In this document: one piece after another, positions 30,081 through 38,109 of the stretch
Position numbering within the stretch: position 1 is the stretch's first letter
Layout of the letters: each line of letters begins with the position of its first letter
Source: a virus
DNA: 38,808 nucleotides
IMG/VR virus record: IMGVR_UViG_3300043639_000040
Coordinates: 1-38,808 of that record
Reading direction: 5' to 3' (one strand)
Program-made: the position numbers and the translations under genes
The notes under the pieces: model-generated
Told to the model about the DNA's origin: nothing
Seen by the model: the letters and a program-made list of their open reading frames with translations, nothing else
The model's database searches: none

Positions 30081-31498
30081 TAAATTGTTATTCCAAGAGA
30101 ATTATTGACCATTACGCCGTATCTGAATGCATCGTACCAATCGTCCCCGCCTCTGCCTTGGTCATCGGTATCGACCTTTAGAACATCTTCAGGATCGTTC
30201 GGGTTATGCATCATCGACGGCAAGCATTCGATCAGGCCAGTACACCTTGAACTGATTTTAAGGGAAGGCTCTATAGCTTGTTTTTTATCGCCAAGCATTT
30301 GCAGTATCTTACCGGCTCCTGCCTTGCGCGAAGTATTGGCACATTTCAGATCAATACCGCAGCGGGAAAACTCATCAGCGAAGCTTTCTCCTGAGTCGCC
30401 TTTTTTGGCAAACACATCGGCACCGGCGACAAAATTAGAGAGATAACCCAAGTTGATACCGTTACGCTCAAGCATGTTTAGTATCTCGACGGCATTAGTC
30501 GATATAAGCTGCTTACGGGCAGCGAACTCATCAACGATGTAAATAACACCGTCATATTCGCAAAGAAGATAACAGACCGTGTAATGCTTAAACCCGTAAT
30601 CTAAAGCGCACCAGATATTGAGGTCCGGTATCTGTAGATCAGGAATTTGATTCGGCGGTATGACGTGATCAGAGTGAGAGAACTTTTCAAAGTACTGACC
30701 GGCAAAGATGTCCCAATCGCCATCGAGCCATGCTTTCTTTTTCCAGCCGGATAGGGCCTCGAGCTTAGATCTGTAAAAGATATCGACCTTTTTATTATCA
30801 GAGACATTGGCGAACACGAACCGAGTAGATGTCTCGGTATTAGCTCTATGAGGCTTTATAAACTTGTTTTTTAGAAAGGTGTGAGAGATCCCGCCGGGAT
30901 TAAACGTGTAATAGGTCCTTGGTTTAAATCCCGGTATCGATGTACGGTTTACGGTTTTGATCTCTTCGATCTTCGACTGGGATAGCTGCTCAGCCTGTTC
31001 CATAAAGATCACATCATATTCAAGAGATAAATATTGGTTGATATCTTTTTCATACTGAAAATGCCCGATCTTGATACTGGAACCGTTTGGAAAGTAAATT
31101 ATTGACCTGGTAGGGCGATGCGGTACTCGCGGCAATATGCGGGTACAAAGCTTTTGCATAGACTCTTCAGCAGAGCCGGCTTTCTCGCGCAGAAAGAGAA
31201 CCGATAAGTTTTCCCATTTCTGGCAGTCATCGATCGCGATCTGAGCAAACCCGCAATGGGTCTTACCACCGCCGCGAGCTCCGCCGTACCCGATATCTTC
31301 CAATTCACCAAGGGTATCGGCTAACCGGGCATACCCGTGAAACTGCATTTGTTTTGGCTGTGGAACGTAACCGGCAAGAAGGAACCGCTCAAGCGAGTCT
31401 TTTGGTACCCCGAACGCCTTAGCCGTCCTGATCAGTTCCACTGTCGATTGCGGGACTCTCGGTTTCAGGTTCGGCCTCTGGGCTGTCTGGGTCTGCAT
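30080..31498 (-). CDS. terL: Terminase large subunit (472 aa)
   Basis: The DNA-packaging ATPase/nuclease. Walker A is GGARGGGKT (residues 72-80), Walker B DVIFMEQAE (162-170), and the C-terminal nuclease has acidic sites at CALDYGF (near 287), AGADVFAKKGDSG (near 360) and DDWYDAFRYG (near 455). Coupling motifs YYTFNPGG and LDGDWD are also present. ATG 31498 overlaps the small subunit by 80 nt; a later start is possible. It pairs with the TerS gene upstream and the portal downstream. Confidence 0.92.
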   Translation of the reverse strand: MQTQTAQRPNLKPRVPQSTVELIRTAKAFGVPKDSLERFLLAGYVPQPKQMQFHGYARLADTLGELEDIGYGGARGGGKTHCGFAQIAIDDCQKWENLSVLFLREKAGSAEESMQKLCTRILPRVPHRPTRSIIYFPNGSSIKIGHFQYEKDINQYLSLEYDVIFMEQAEQLSQSKIEEIKTVNRTSIPGFKPRTYYTFNPGGISHTFLKNKFIKPHRANTETSTRFVFANVSDNKKVDIFYRSKLEALSGWKKKAWLDGDWDIFAGQYFEKFSHSDHVIPPNQIPDLQIPDLNIWCALDYGFKHYTVCYLLCEYDGVIYIVDEFAARKQLISTNAVEILNMLERNGINLGYLSNFVAGADVFAKKGDSGESFADEFSRCGIDLKCANTSRKAGAGKILQMLGDKKQAIEPSLKISSRCTGLIECLPSMMHNPNDPEDVLKVDTDDQGRGGDDWYDAFRYGVMVNNSLGITI

Positions 31499-31904
31499 AT
31501 ATCTGGTTAATGGTGGCCTGGATATTTAAATCGAGCACCCCTGCTATATTTTGGTTAACGTCAAACCGTTCGCGGTACTGATCAGGGCGTTTGGATTTTA
31601 GAGCGAACTCAAGTAAGCGATCCGAAAACTTACGGACCTTGGCGATCATCTCGCCTTTATAAAAGACTGGCTCCAATATTCCTTTGGTAGATCGACGGTG
31701 TAGCTCCTCTTCCATGGCATCAACGACATCATCAATTACGCCATCCCATGCCCCGGCAAAGTCAGAGTCAAGTTTTTTATGATCGTAGGCGGACGCACGG
31801 GATATGCCAGCGGCTTTGGCTGCTTTTGAAACATTTCCGGCCGATGCTCGAAGCTTGGCAAGGAATTTTTGTTTCTGTTGTGGGTCTAAAGCTTTTCCCT
31901 GCAT
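31419..31904 (-). CDS. terS: Terminase small subunit (161 aa)
   Basis: ATG 31904 (MQGKALDPQQKQKFLAKLRA) is preferred to ATG 31958, whose extra residues are not conserved-looking. The helix-turn-helix GNVSKAAKAAGISRASAYDH is the DNA-recognition motif of TerS, followed by a helical oligomerisation region (DDVVDAMEEELHRRSTKGIL, RKFSDRLLEFALKSKRPDQY, RERFDVNQNI). The last 30 residues are acidic and disordered (DPDSPEAEPETESPAIDSGT). TerS recognises the packaging site, likely near its own gene. Confidence 0.82.
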   Translation of the reverse strand: MQGKALDPQQKQKFLAKLRASAGNVSKAAKAAGISRASAYDHKKLDSDFAGAWDGVIDDVVDAMEEELHRRSTKGILEPVFYKGEMIAKVRKFSDRLLEFALKSKRPDQYRERFDVNQNIAGVLDLNIQATINQIYADPDSPEAEPETESPAIDSGTDQDG

Positions 31905-32000
31905 CCCTATAATGTCGAAAGTGTCAAAACCGACACACGAATAAAAAGACCGTGCCAATACGACACAGCCTCTATTTTAACGGGTGAGATACGGTGTTAT

Positions 32001-32192
32001 TTAGGTTTTACAGCTTGGAGCCTTACCGGTGAACCGTATGCCATCGATGCGTAAATAGGTCCACAGAATATAACCCCGGCCAACCCAGCAAACGGCTTGC
32101 TTGATGCATCCGCATCGTTTACATCGTTTTTTCTGCCATCTATGCCGCATAAAAGATTGCGGGTGAGGAATTCCCCCTTGTTTGTTCTCCAT
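32001..32192 (-). CDS. Small zinc-finger-like basic protein (63 aa)
   Basis: ATG 32192 with a gagg ribosome binding site 5 nt upstream. The core HRWQKKRCKRCGCIKQAVC resembles a zinc ribbon (C-x2-C-x-C...C with nearby His). A second frame over the same bases (31997-32227) codes a less constrained sequence and is less likely. It lies just upstream of TerS. Function unknown; such genes are common ahead of terminases (compare HNH-family and zinc-ribbon genes there). Confidence 0.5.
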   Translation of the reverse strand: MENKQGGIPHPQSFMRHRWQKKRCKRCGCIKQAVCWVGRGYILWTYLRIDGIRFTGKAPSCKT

Positions 32193-32247
32193 TGGTTCCT
32201 CACCCGCGTTTCCCCCTTGATATCCAATGGAGAAATCTTAGAAAATG

Positions 32248-32296
32248 CCGAACGCCCGTTTTCCTGTTATGTCAGCAGGCCCCGTCAGGCGTTCGG
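32248..32296 (-). terminator. Hairpin between HTH gene and packaging genes
   Basis: Perfect 9-bp arms ccgaacgcc (32248-32256) and ggcgttcgg (32288-32296) with a 31-nt loop; the minus-strand continuation is cattttct. It may be a terminator separating early from late genes, or a structured RNA. Confidence 0.4.
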
Positions 32297-32318
32297 GCGT
32301 CGGAGGCGACGGGAATCT

Positions 32319-32768
32319 TTAATCAGCCTCGGGTAACTTAGCCCGGTTCGATTTAATAGCGAACTGTGGCCGGTCTGAGCCAATAACAGTACGCGATACG
32401 CGATACAGCATGCCGCGCATGATCAAAGCGGCCACGATCTCATTGACCACACATCTATGCAGCCGGGTATCTTCAGCGATCTCAGTTTCAGTTGTGGCCC
32501 CGGACCGCTCGATCGCATACAGCACCATTTCTTCGCGTTGAGAGGGTGTGGCCCGGATCATGGACCTAAGCTCTTCGATAAGCTGATTAACTTTGGGTAA
32601 TCCAAATATCTGCTCTTCAGGAGTAAAAGACCTACGAACCTTAAGAAGCTTATCGATAACGCTCTTTGCAACAGCAGCCTCATCAGAGACCGCCGCCGGA
32701 AGGATATCGGTATCGAATAATTTATGGTTGTCGGCCATTCTAAAGCTTACTGATGCTGAGCTGAGCAT
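32319..32768 (-). CDS. Winged-helix-like DNA-binding protein (149 aa)
   Basis: ATG 32768 has gggga 4 nt upstream and overlaps the previous gene by 29 nt; ATG 32738 (MADNHKL) is an alternative just after the previous stop. The N-terminal half is helical (EEQIFGLPKVNQLIEELRSM). The C-terminal half has a winged-helix pattern: TETEIAEDTRLHRCVVNEIV with AALIMRGMLYRVSR as the recognition helix and wing. It is the last gene before the packaging block, a common place for a late-gene regulator. Specific family not recognised. Confidence 0.55.
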   Translation of the reverse strand: MLSSASVSFRMADNHKLFDTDILPAAVSDEAAVAKSVIDKLLKVRRSFTPEEQIFGLPKVNQLIEELRSMIRATPSQREEMVLYAIERSGATTETEIAEDTRLHRCVVNEIVAALIMRGMLYRVSRTVIGSDRPQFAIKSNRAKLPEAD

Positions 32769-33264
32769 TATTCCCCGCTAATTTCTGAAACCCAAGAAAA
32801 AGTTTTAATTGTATCGAGTTAAATACCCCGCCAGGGTGCACATAAAACAAAGGCACTTCACGGCCGGTACGCCGGCTATAACCGGTTTTGAATTCCTGGG
32901 TCCAATTCCTCTTGATCTCTTTATAGACAAAAGTATGAGTATCTAAATATTTTTTTATATATACCTTTATATTTTCATCATCTATATTCCCCAGAGCGTG
33001 ACCGTGGATCGCATTTACAAGCTCGATCTCCGTGAGATACGCGGCTTCAGTCGGCATACCCAAGCAAAACTGTTCAGTGATGACGCCTGGCCGCCCTGTA
33101 CGCTCGTATGAGCCATCTGAGTGGCCAACGTGGACCTGATACAGATACGCGATAGCCCGGGAAACACTGGACCTATATTTCTCACTTTCAAATAACGCAT
33201 CAAGATCAACATATTCCGGCCAGCTTCGGGCAACATATTTCTTTTTCGGGATAAAGCTAGGCAC
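32740..33264 (-). CDS. Hypothetical early protein (174 aa)
   Basis: A GTG start at 33264 overlaps the previous gene by 8 nt. The product begins MPSFIPKKKYVARSWPEYVD, contains helices (SRAIAYLYQVHVGHSDGSYE, YLTEIELVNAIHGHALGN) and a basic central segment (YKEIKRNWTQEFKTGYSRRT). Part of its coding sequence is unusually AT-rich (about 32935-32990). No family recognised; a replication-initiator-like role is conceivable but not supported. Confidence 0.55.
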   Translation of the reverse strand: MPSFIPKKKYVARSWPEYVDLDALFESEKYRSSVSRAIAYLYQVHVGHSDGSYERTGRPGVITEQFCLGMPTEAAYLTEIELVNAIHGHALGNIDDENIKVYIKKYLDTHTFVYKEIKRNWTQEFKTGYSRRTGREVPLFYVHPGGVFNSIQLKLFLGFQKLAGNNAQLSISKL

Positions 33265-33487
33265 CAGCTTCCCTCAACTGAGCATTCCGCAGATTCGCCG
33301 CGGCCAATTTCTTGTCTCGATTCTCTTGATAATAATTCGACTGATATTTGCCTCTTTTCACAGCCTGCTTAGTTATCTTTTTCTGCGCGGCATTCGGGCT
33401 CGTAATAAACCGAAACAGGCACCAGAGCGATTCTTCATCGCAGGATTCAAGCGGACAATTCCCACAGATCAGATCAACTTGCCGCAT
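33257..33487 (-). CDS. Cys-rich basic protein (76 aa)
   Basis: The N-terminus ICGNCPLESCDEESLWC has four Cys in a zinc-finger-like spacing (C-x2-C-x4-C-x6-C); the remainder is basic and helical (ITKQAVKRGKYQSNYYQENR). ATG 33487 overlaps the previous gene by 14 nt. It may be a zinc-stabilised nucleic-acid-binding protein. Several phage early proteins of similar size have WhiB-like or HNH-like Cys clusters, but no family is recognised here. Confidence 0.55.
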   Translation of the reverse strand: MRQVDLICGNCPLESCDEESLWCLFRFITSPNAAQKKITKQAVKRGKYQSNYYQENRDKKLAAANLRNAQLREAGA

Positions 33488-33683
33488 TTACACCCTTTCG
33501 CTTCTTCGGACCTACATACAATTTCTGACCGACATAGACCCAAATGAGGATCATCATAAATGCCGTCGCTCCCTCGAAAATCTCATGTTGGCGATGCTGA
33601 AAGATGCCGGAGTGAAGATATTCAGTTCCAGCGTCGAATATCGGCCAGCCAAGCATCCATGTTACGAACGATAGGTTTTTCAT
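33474..33683 (-). CDS. Small membrane protein (69 aa)
   Basis: One or two hydrophobic segments: LSFVTWMLGWPIFDAGTEYL and AFMMILIWVYVGQKLYV; a basic tail follows (GPKKRKGVNAAS). A His-rich stretch (HSGIFQHRQHEI) lies between them. It overlaps the next gene by 14 nt. Function unknown. The predicted topology has the basic tail in the cytoplasm. Confidence 0.55.
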   Translation of the reverse strand: MKNLSFVTWMLGWPIFDAGTEYLHSGIFQHRQHEIFEGATAFMMILIWVYVGQKLYVGPKKRKGVNAAS

Positions 33684-33691
33684 AGAGAGCT

Positions 33692-34264
33692 TTACGCCGT
33701 GATTAGCCGGGTGATGTTGTCTTTCAGATGCCCGAGCTCGCTGACTTTGTTTACAACGGCAATACCGCCGGTTGCGGCTGCCAGGTCTTTTAGAAACTGC
33801 CGCCCGGGCCCGGTCTCATTTCCGACAAAAATAGTGTCGATCTTGCTTTTGAACTTTGATGCGGCGGAAAGGGTCTCTTTATCGTTATCCGGTTCGCCGT
33901 CAGATATCAGCACAAGCCGGATATCGGTGTTATTAGCCATGAGCATCATTCGAAGAGCGGCAACCATATCGGTCATACCGCCCTGCATAATGGGAACACC
34001 TGACGGACAAAAATCGGCTCGATTAGAGAACGCTGCGACGGCAATTTCGCCCGGGTAAGCATTCTGCAACTGCTCAAGCTGCTCACAGGCGGCATCATAT
34101 CGGGACCGGCCGCTGCCAGCATCACCCTGCGTCATTGACCCCGACACGTCGACCATGACGAACGCTTTAACGTTCATAAACCCCATCGCGATCGTGGTGT
34201 CATTTTTACGAGCGACGGCCCCAAGCGATCCCGCTACTATTTGTTGATTTGCATTTTCTCTCAT
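33692..34264 (-). CDS. VWA-domain protein (190 aa)
   Basis: A compact von Willebrand factor A domain with a complete metal-ion-dependent adhesion site: D39-V-S-G-S-M (DVSGSM), T98 in GGMTD, and D122/D126 in SDGEPD. The Rossmann-like strands are visible (VKAFVMVDVSGSM, IAVAAFS, IRLVLISDGEPD, KIDTIFVG, GIAVVNKVSEL). Its start overlaps the small Cys-rich gene (ATGA) and the ACTTGGAGA leader lies 9 nt upstream. VWA proteins usually act with a partner ATPase or bind protein ligands; none is encoded nearby except the J-domain protein. Unusual in a phage early region. Confidence 0.82.
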   Translation of the reverse strand: MRENANQQIVAGSLGAVARKNDTTIAMGFMNVKAFVMVDVSGSMTQGDAGSGRSRYDAACEQLEQLQNAYPGEIAVAAFSNRADFCPSGVPIMQGGMTDMVAALRMMLMANNTDIRLVLISDGEPDNDKETLSAASKFKSKIDTIFVGNETGPGRQFLKDLAAATGGIAVVNKVSELGHLKDNITRLITA

Positions 34265-34461
34265 CTCGAATTCTCCAAGTTTTTGTTTAGTCTCACCTCA
34301 ACCCGTTTAGCGATTTTTGCCATTGCCGTTCGGGTTGCACCGCGATATGGGCCACGCCGGTCGCGTGGCTTTTTCATTACATATGCTCGAGTTTTCTTAA
34401 CCTCATATTTACAACCGGCCGCGAAACCGCAGTTGCAGTTAAGGCACTCGTCATATTTCAT
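34261..34461 (-). CDS. Small Cys-rich basic protein (66 aa)
   Basis: ATG 34461 overlaps the stop of the J-domain gene (ATGA), and its own stop overlaps the VWA gene start (ATGA). The sequence MKYDECLNCNCGFAAGCKYE has four Cys (C-x2-C-x-C-x5-C), then a Lys/Arg-rich tail (TRTAMAKIAKRVEVRLNKN). It links the HARP/J-domain and VWA genes in one translationally coupled unit. Possibly a zinc-binding nucleic-acid or adaptor protein. Confidence 0.6.
   Translation of the reverse strand: MKYDECLNCNCGFAAGCKYEVKKTRAYVMKKPRDRRGPYRGATRTAMAKIAKRVEVRLNKNLENSR
34273..34280 (-). promoter_or_regulatory. ACTTGGAG leader motif before VWA gene
   Basis: ACTTGGAG on the minus strand just upstream of ATG 34264 (GGAG, 9 nt away). 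It lies inside the coding end of the previous gene. Same word as at 701-710, 2418-2425 and 35372-35379. Confidence 0.45.
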
Positions 34462-35348
34462 ACCCACGCCATTCCCCATGTGTCATCGGCCCAGAAACTG
34501 ACCATTATCTGACCGATCTCGTTGGTGATGTCTTCCCAGGCGAGAATTTCTTCAACGACAAGAACCCCAAGCTCGCGTTTTGCCCGGACGGTAAGCATTC
34601 CGCAGCGGAGCATCGGCGTGAAGGATGAGTATTTGGAACGATGGTGATAGCCGCCACGGGCAGTTTTAGCCATCTGCTCAAAAGCGAGACCGGCGTTGTA
34701 TTTAGCCCGGCCCAACTGAGAACTGAGAATGTTGTAGGCGTTTTTGATCGTCTCGAACATTTCCCGAGCGTTCTCTTCACGGCAGATATCCGGATGCCAT
34801 TGCCGGGCGGCCCGCTTATAGGCTTTCTTTATTTCGATGTCGCTTGCCGCCTTATCGACACCCAGAACGCCGTACAGCGTTGCCGGTGAGCTTTGGTCAG
34901 CCTGTTTGAACCATGCCCGTAACACTTTCTCCGGGATCTTGGCGTTCCAGCCGCCGTTAGAATGGACCGACGCAGCTTCATTTTTGCAGTTAGCGACGTA
35001 ATCAGCCTGGAAAGTTATCTTGAACGGTTTAGCATCTTCAGCGATCACCGTGGGCATGGCGACGTCACACGAGTAGCAGCGATCGATGATCTGCTTGAGA
35101 ACGTCGGCATAATCTTTTGAGACCAGCCACGCTTTAGCCGGTCCATCCCATTTTCGAGATGTGGCAGGAACTTCCAATTTAAGCTCCGCGACGAACTGCG
35201 AATTGTACGGCGCGTTGACCTTTAGAGAGCCATTTTCGGCAGTGACGGAAACGCCTTGATTTCGCCATGATGAGCTCTGAGAATTTGCCCTCGAGCAGTT
35301 GAATAATGCCCCTTGAGAACCGGGCGGATATTGTGCAAAAATTGCCAT
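34458..35348 (-). CDS. HARP-like plus J-domain protein (296 aa)
   Basis: The chosen start is ATG 35348 (MAIFAQYPPGSQGA) with gagg 8 nt upstream. Residues 43-90 (VNAPYNSQFVAELKLEVPA with KWDGPAKAWLVSKDY) match the HARP-like pattern: yn-x2-ev-x2-LK and (R)KWDgk-x-aW. HARP domains bind forked or single-stranded DNA. Residues 158-212 are a clear DnaJ domain: TLYGVLGVDKAASDIEIKKA, AYKRAARQWHPDICREENAR with the HPD tripeptide at 175-177, then REMFETIKNAYNILSS. The rest is hydrophilic (EEILAWEDITNEIGQIM). It lies next to the primase-polymerase and is coupled to the small Cys-rich and VWA genes. It may recruit host Hsp70 to replication forks; inference. Confidence 0.75.
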   Translation of the reverse strand: MAIFAQYPPGSQGALFNCSRANSQSSSWRNQGVSVTAENGSLKVNAPYNSQFVAELKLEVPATSRKWDGPAKAWLVSKDYADVLKQIIDRCYSCDVAMPTVIAEDAKPFKITFQADYVANCKNEAASVHSNGGWNAKIPEKVLRAWFKQADQSSPATLYGVLGVDKAASDIEIKKAYKRAARQWHPDICREENAREMFETIKNAYNILSSQLGRAKYNAGLAFEQMAKTARGGYHHRSKYSSFTPMLRCGMLTVRAKRELGVLVVEEILAWEDITNEIGQIMVSFWADDTWGMAWV

Positions 35349-35371
35349 ATTTCTTGCCTCTTTTTCGTTTT

Positions 35372-35379
35372 CTCCAAGT
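35372..35379 (-). promoter_or_regulatory. ACTTGGAG leader motif before HARP/J gene
   Basis: ACTTGGAG on the minus strand, 20+ nt before ATG 35348. Here a separate ribosome binding site (gagg) lies between, so this copy is not needed as the Shine-Dalgarno and may have another role (promoter or leader element). Confidence 0.45.
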
Positions 35380-35415
35380 TTGCGTAAAAGCCCCGTATTT
35401 ACTGGGTTTGGCGGC

Positions 35416-35463
35416 AAAGTATAATGGTATATATCCTATATAGGGGCTATACCTTTATACTTT
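35416..35463 (-). repeat. 48-bp palindromic element, copy 2 (inverted)
   Basis: The same 48-bp element as at 17276-17323, in reverse orientation, with one mismatch in one arm (CCTTTATAC instead of CCATTATAC). The shared word CGGGTAAAAACA recurs on the corresponding side (35466-35477). It is intergenic between the primase-polymerase and the HARP/J-domain gene. Confidence 0.85.
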
Positions 35464-35482
35464 CGTGTTTTTACCCGCCTTT

Positions 35483-37438
35483 TCAGTCATCATCTTTCTC
35501 ATAAAAATTCTTCACCGGCGGAGCATCAGTAGCTTTATTTTTGGGATTCGGTTTACTGCAATAAACCCCATGCCCGGGCCGGTCTAAAAAGCCGTCTTTA
35601 TAGAGTTCGCTTACGGCCTTTTTGATAGCGATCTCGCTGAACTGATCCTCGAAGTGCAAGATCAGTTCACCCATGGTTTTTGTGTCCGGGAACACAACGC
35701 TCTCCATGTACCGGCGAATCGTTTTATACGCCGTCATCTTCACCGGTGGGGCAACGATAGTCGTATGGTGAAACCACCGGTCCGCCTCGAGCCTAAATGT
35801 CTCAGAGTAATTCTGGCCGCCATCCGTCTTTCTTTTTGCACACTCGATATTTACTGGCTCGCCTTTTGAGACGTCGCCAAACATATTGATCACAGTCCGG
35901 GATAGCGACTGCAAAGCTGAAGCTCCGCGGCCTGCATGTACCCCGGCGTGTTCGATCTCATTTTTGGCTTTGCCGTAATGGTGAGCAAACAAAAAAGCAC
36001 AGTTGCCTTTGTAGGCCATTTTTAGAAGAGGCTTGATTATCTTCTTGGTTACTTCGGCATTGCTGTTCTCATCGTTTATGTCGTAGGCAGCAGATACGTT
36101 GTCGACAATGATAAATTCCACGCCATTTTGCAGAATTAGAGCATTAGCCCATGTTTCGTGCCGATTAAACTGAAAAAGTTCCCCATCCATAAGCCCTTTC
36201 GGAATAATGATCAGGTTGGTGTTTAGGGCCTTGGTTTCTGTATCTGTAAAAACCTCATCCATTAACCGGAGATCTCTTTGCACGTCCTGAGCGTCATTCT
36301 CGAAATCGAAGTAGGCTATCTTGATCGGTCTCTGCCCGTCATAAAACGGCATGAACGGACGACCGGCCGCCATACAAAGAGTGACGTTGCGCAATAAAGT
36401 AGTTTTGCCGGTATTGGTAGCCGCCTGGATGATCGCTATATCGCGTTTGCCGATGTGAAACGCTAAGATCTCTTTTGGTTCGAAATCGATCTTTCTAAAA
36501 TCGCCATATAAATGCGGTTCTAAGGTGTTCTCATAGTCAGGGTCAGGACTGTTCGGGTCCTTGTCACTTACTTGCCCCAATGCGTCCTGCGGCTTATAAC
36601 GGCCCACGCTGCGAGCGATGGTGTGAAGCTCTTTGTCGTCTACGGGCGGTTTGCAAATACGTTGATTTTCAACGGCAAGAGCGGCATAAATAGCTGCCTC
36701 GCTTAACCCCTTCGAACGCAAGGCCCCGGCAATTTTCGTTAGCTCAACATTTCTCTGGCCTTGATTTATCGAGTCCGGCAGGATCACGCCCGGAGCATTA
36801 GCCGGTACCACGAACGGCGATGAGCCATTACCGTTGCCATTTGTCGCCGGCAGCGGCATGACCAGCTTGTCTATCCACTGCTGAGGCAGATCGAGAATGA
36901 TATCGTTATCCGGATTTAAGAGCTCATAGTTTCGGCCGGAGACGTGCTTGCTTGGCGGAGCGATCACATAACCACCGTCGCCCCGTACATCGATAAATTT
37001 GCCAAGCCGAGACGCAGAGTTTTTTATAATCACACCCGCCGGCAGTTTGTAGTAGAAATGCAGCCCGGCCCCGGTTTTAACTTTTGGCGTGTTAAAAACC
37101 GTATGATCTAAACCGGATATAAGCAGGTCCTTAAGATCCGCACCTTTATCCGTATCGATATCGACCACGACCAATTGCGAGATCTGCCCGGTTGCGATGC
37201 CGATATTTGACGGTTCGGTCGCCGGATCGAACCACGCGGACACCAATCCCGCATCTACCGATGCGTCTAAAGACCCTTTTTGAGTTCGCGGGTGCTTGCC
37301 TTCGGATTTACAGTCAGGCTTACCGCACGTACAAAAACCGTCGGCAGCGATGGAATGGCACGGAAACACGGCCCAACCGAATTCGGTGGCGTAGTTCAGG
37401 GCGTAATCAAGAATTGAAGGGGCGGCAACGTCTTGCAT
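35483..37438 (-). CDS. Primase-polymerase / RepA-type helicase fusion (651 aa)
   Basis: N-terminal prim-pol (AEP) domain: FGWAVFPCHS, the Cys cluster CTCGKPDC, GKHPRTQKGSLDAS, IGIATGQISQLVVVDIDTD with catalytic D93 and D95, KTGAGLHFYY and VRGDGGYVIAPPS. A helicase-like ATPase domain follows: Walker A QAATNTGKTT (residues 338-347), IAYFDFENDAQDV, Walker B VEFIIVDNVSA, and AHHYGKAKNEIEH, as in RepA/DnaB-type AAA proteins. A winged-helix end (MGELILHFEDQFSEIAIKKA) may bind DNA. This is the central replication protein, next to the SSB gene. The leader to the SSB gene holds a strong hairpin. ATG 37438 lacks a clear ribosome binding site. Confidence 0.88.
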   Translation of the reverse strand: MQDVAAPSILDYALNYATEFGWAVFPCHSIAADGFCTCGKPDCKSEGKHPRTQKGSLDASVDAGLVSAWFDPATEPSNIGIATGQISQLVVVDIDTDKGADLKDLLISGLDHTVFNTPKVKTGAGLHFYYKLPAGVIIKNSASRLGKFIDVRGDGGYVIAPPSKHVSGRNYELLNPDNDIILDLPQQWIDKLVMPLPATNGNGNGSSPFVVPANAPGVILPDSINQGQRNVELTKIAGALRSKGLSEAAIYAALAVENQRICKPPVDDKELHTIARSVGRYKPQDALGQVSDKDPNSPDPDYENTLEPHLYGDFRKIDFEPKEILAFHIGKRDIAIIQAATNTGKTTLLRNVTLCMAAGRPFMPFYDGQRPIKIAYFDFENDAQDVQRDLRLMDEVFTDTETKALNTNLIIIPKGLMDGELFQFNRHETWANALILQNGVEFIIVDNVSAAYDINDENSNAEVTKKIIKPLLKMAYKGNCAFLFAHHYGKAKNEIEHAGVHAGRGASALQSLSRTVINMFGDVSKGEPVNIECAKRKTDGGQNYSETFRLEADRWFHHTTIVAPPVKMTAYKTIRRYMESVVFPDTKTMGELILHFEDQFSEIAIKKAVSELYKDGFLDRPGHGVYCSKPNPKNKATDAPPVKNFYEKDDD

Positions 37439-37466
37439 AGATATAAAGAGCCAAATTTGCTCAAGT

Positions 37467-37489
37467 CAGGAGCTCGTATAGAGCCCCTG
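37467..37489 (-). other. Strong RNA hairpin between SSB and prim-pol genes
   Basis: On the minus strand CAGGGGCTC-TATAC-GAGCTCCTG: a 9-bp stem (one G-T pair) with a 5-nt loop, no T-tract, lying between the SSB-like stop and the prim-pol start. It may regulate prim-pol translation or mark an RNA-processing site. Confidence 0.5.
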
Positions 37490-37506
37490 CGGTTCAGCAA
37501 ACTCGC

Positions 37507-38109
37507 TTAGAACGGAATATCGTCGTTACCACCGGCAACAGCGTCAGTCACCGGAGCCGCGGCAGCCGCCGTCTGTCCCGCTGGCTGCCCGTTAGCCTGG
37601 CCGCTGGCAGCCGCCTTTGCTTTAGCGGCAAGAATGGCCTCAGCTTGCGGCTCGTAGTTAAGTGCCTGGATCTCCGGCATTCCTTCCATCAGCGGCATGA
37701 TCGAGCCGATATTTGCATAGGTTTTATCACCAACACTGGTATGTACCACCTGAAGAAGAGCATTCCGGCCGGTCAGGTCCACGTCGACGCCCGGCGGCTT
37801 AAGCTCAGCCTCGGTGAGATCGTGACCCCGCCATTGGAGTAGAAACGCCCGGAGATTCGATTTCTCGGAAAGGATGAGATTTAACGGCTTCGATCGAACC
37901 TCAAAACGCTTTCCGGTCTCGTCGTCCACTTTGTTTAGCTGGAAAATGTACTGGATCTCGTGAACGTTTTTCGGTTCGTCCGCTCCGGTAGTTGTGTTTT
38001 TGTAGTTCTTCTGGGAATAACCCAGATCGACTACTTCCACGCACACGGCCTGGTACTGCCCGGCGGGTGCTTTTTTATACTGAGTTGTTGCTTCAACGTG
38101 AATACCCAT
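37507..38109 (-). CDS. SSB-like protein with acidic DDIPF tail (200 aa)
   Basis: The C-terminus GGNDDIPF is the classical tip of single-stranded-DNA-binding proteins, which docks replication and repair partners. The body predicts an OB-type fold (MGIHVEATTQYKKAPAGQYQ, AVCVEVVDLGYSQKNYKN, VHEIQYIFQLNKVDDETGKR, VRSKPLNLILSEKSNLRAFL) and resembles phage SSB/DUF669-type proteins. An Ala/Gly/Pro linker precedes the tail. I choose ATG 38109 (aggag, 13 nt upstream, a long spacing); GTG 38181 would add 24 Lys-rich residues. It is cotranscribed with prim-pol. Confidence 0.75.
   Translation of the reverse strand: MGIHVEATTQYKKAPAGQYQAVCVEVVDLGYSQKNYKNTTTGADEPKNVHEIQYIFQLNKVDDETGKRFEVRSKPLNLILSEKSNLRAFLLQWRGHDLTEAELKPPGVDVDLTGRNALLQVVHTSVGDKTYANIGSIMPLMEGMPEIQALNYEPQAEAILAAKAKAAASGQANGQPAGQTAAAAAPVTDAVAGGNDDIPF

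Noticed and set aside
31905-32000. Possible packaging (cos/pac) site upstream of TerS with GTGTC/GACAC repeats
   Set aside because: Only short 5-6 bp imperfect repeats were found; not enough to call a packaging site.
31997-32227. 76-aa frame overlapping the zinc-finger-like gene
   Set aside because: The alternative 63-aa frame has a better ribosome binding site and a Cys/His pattern.
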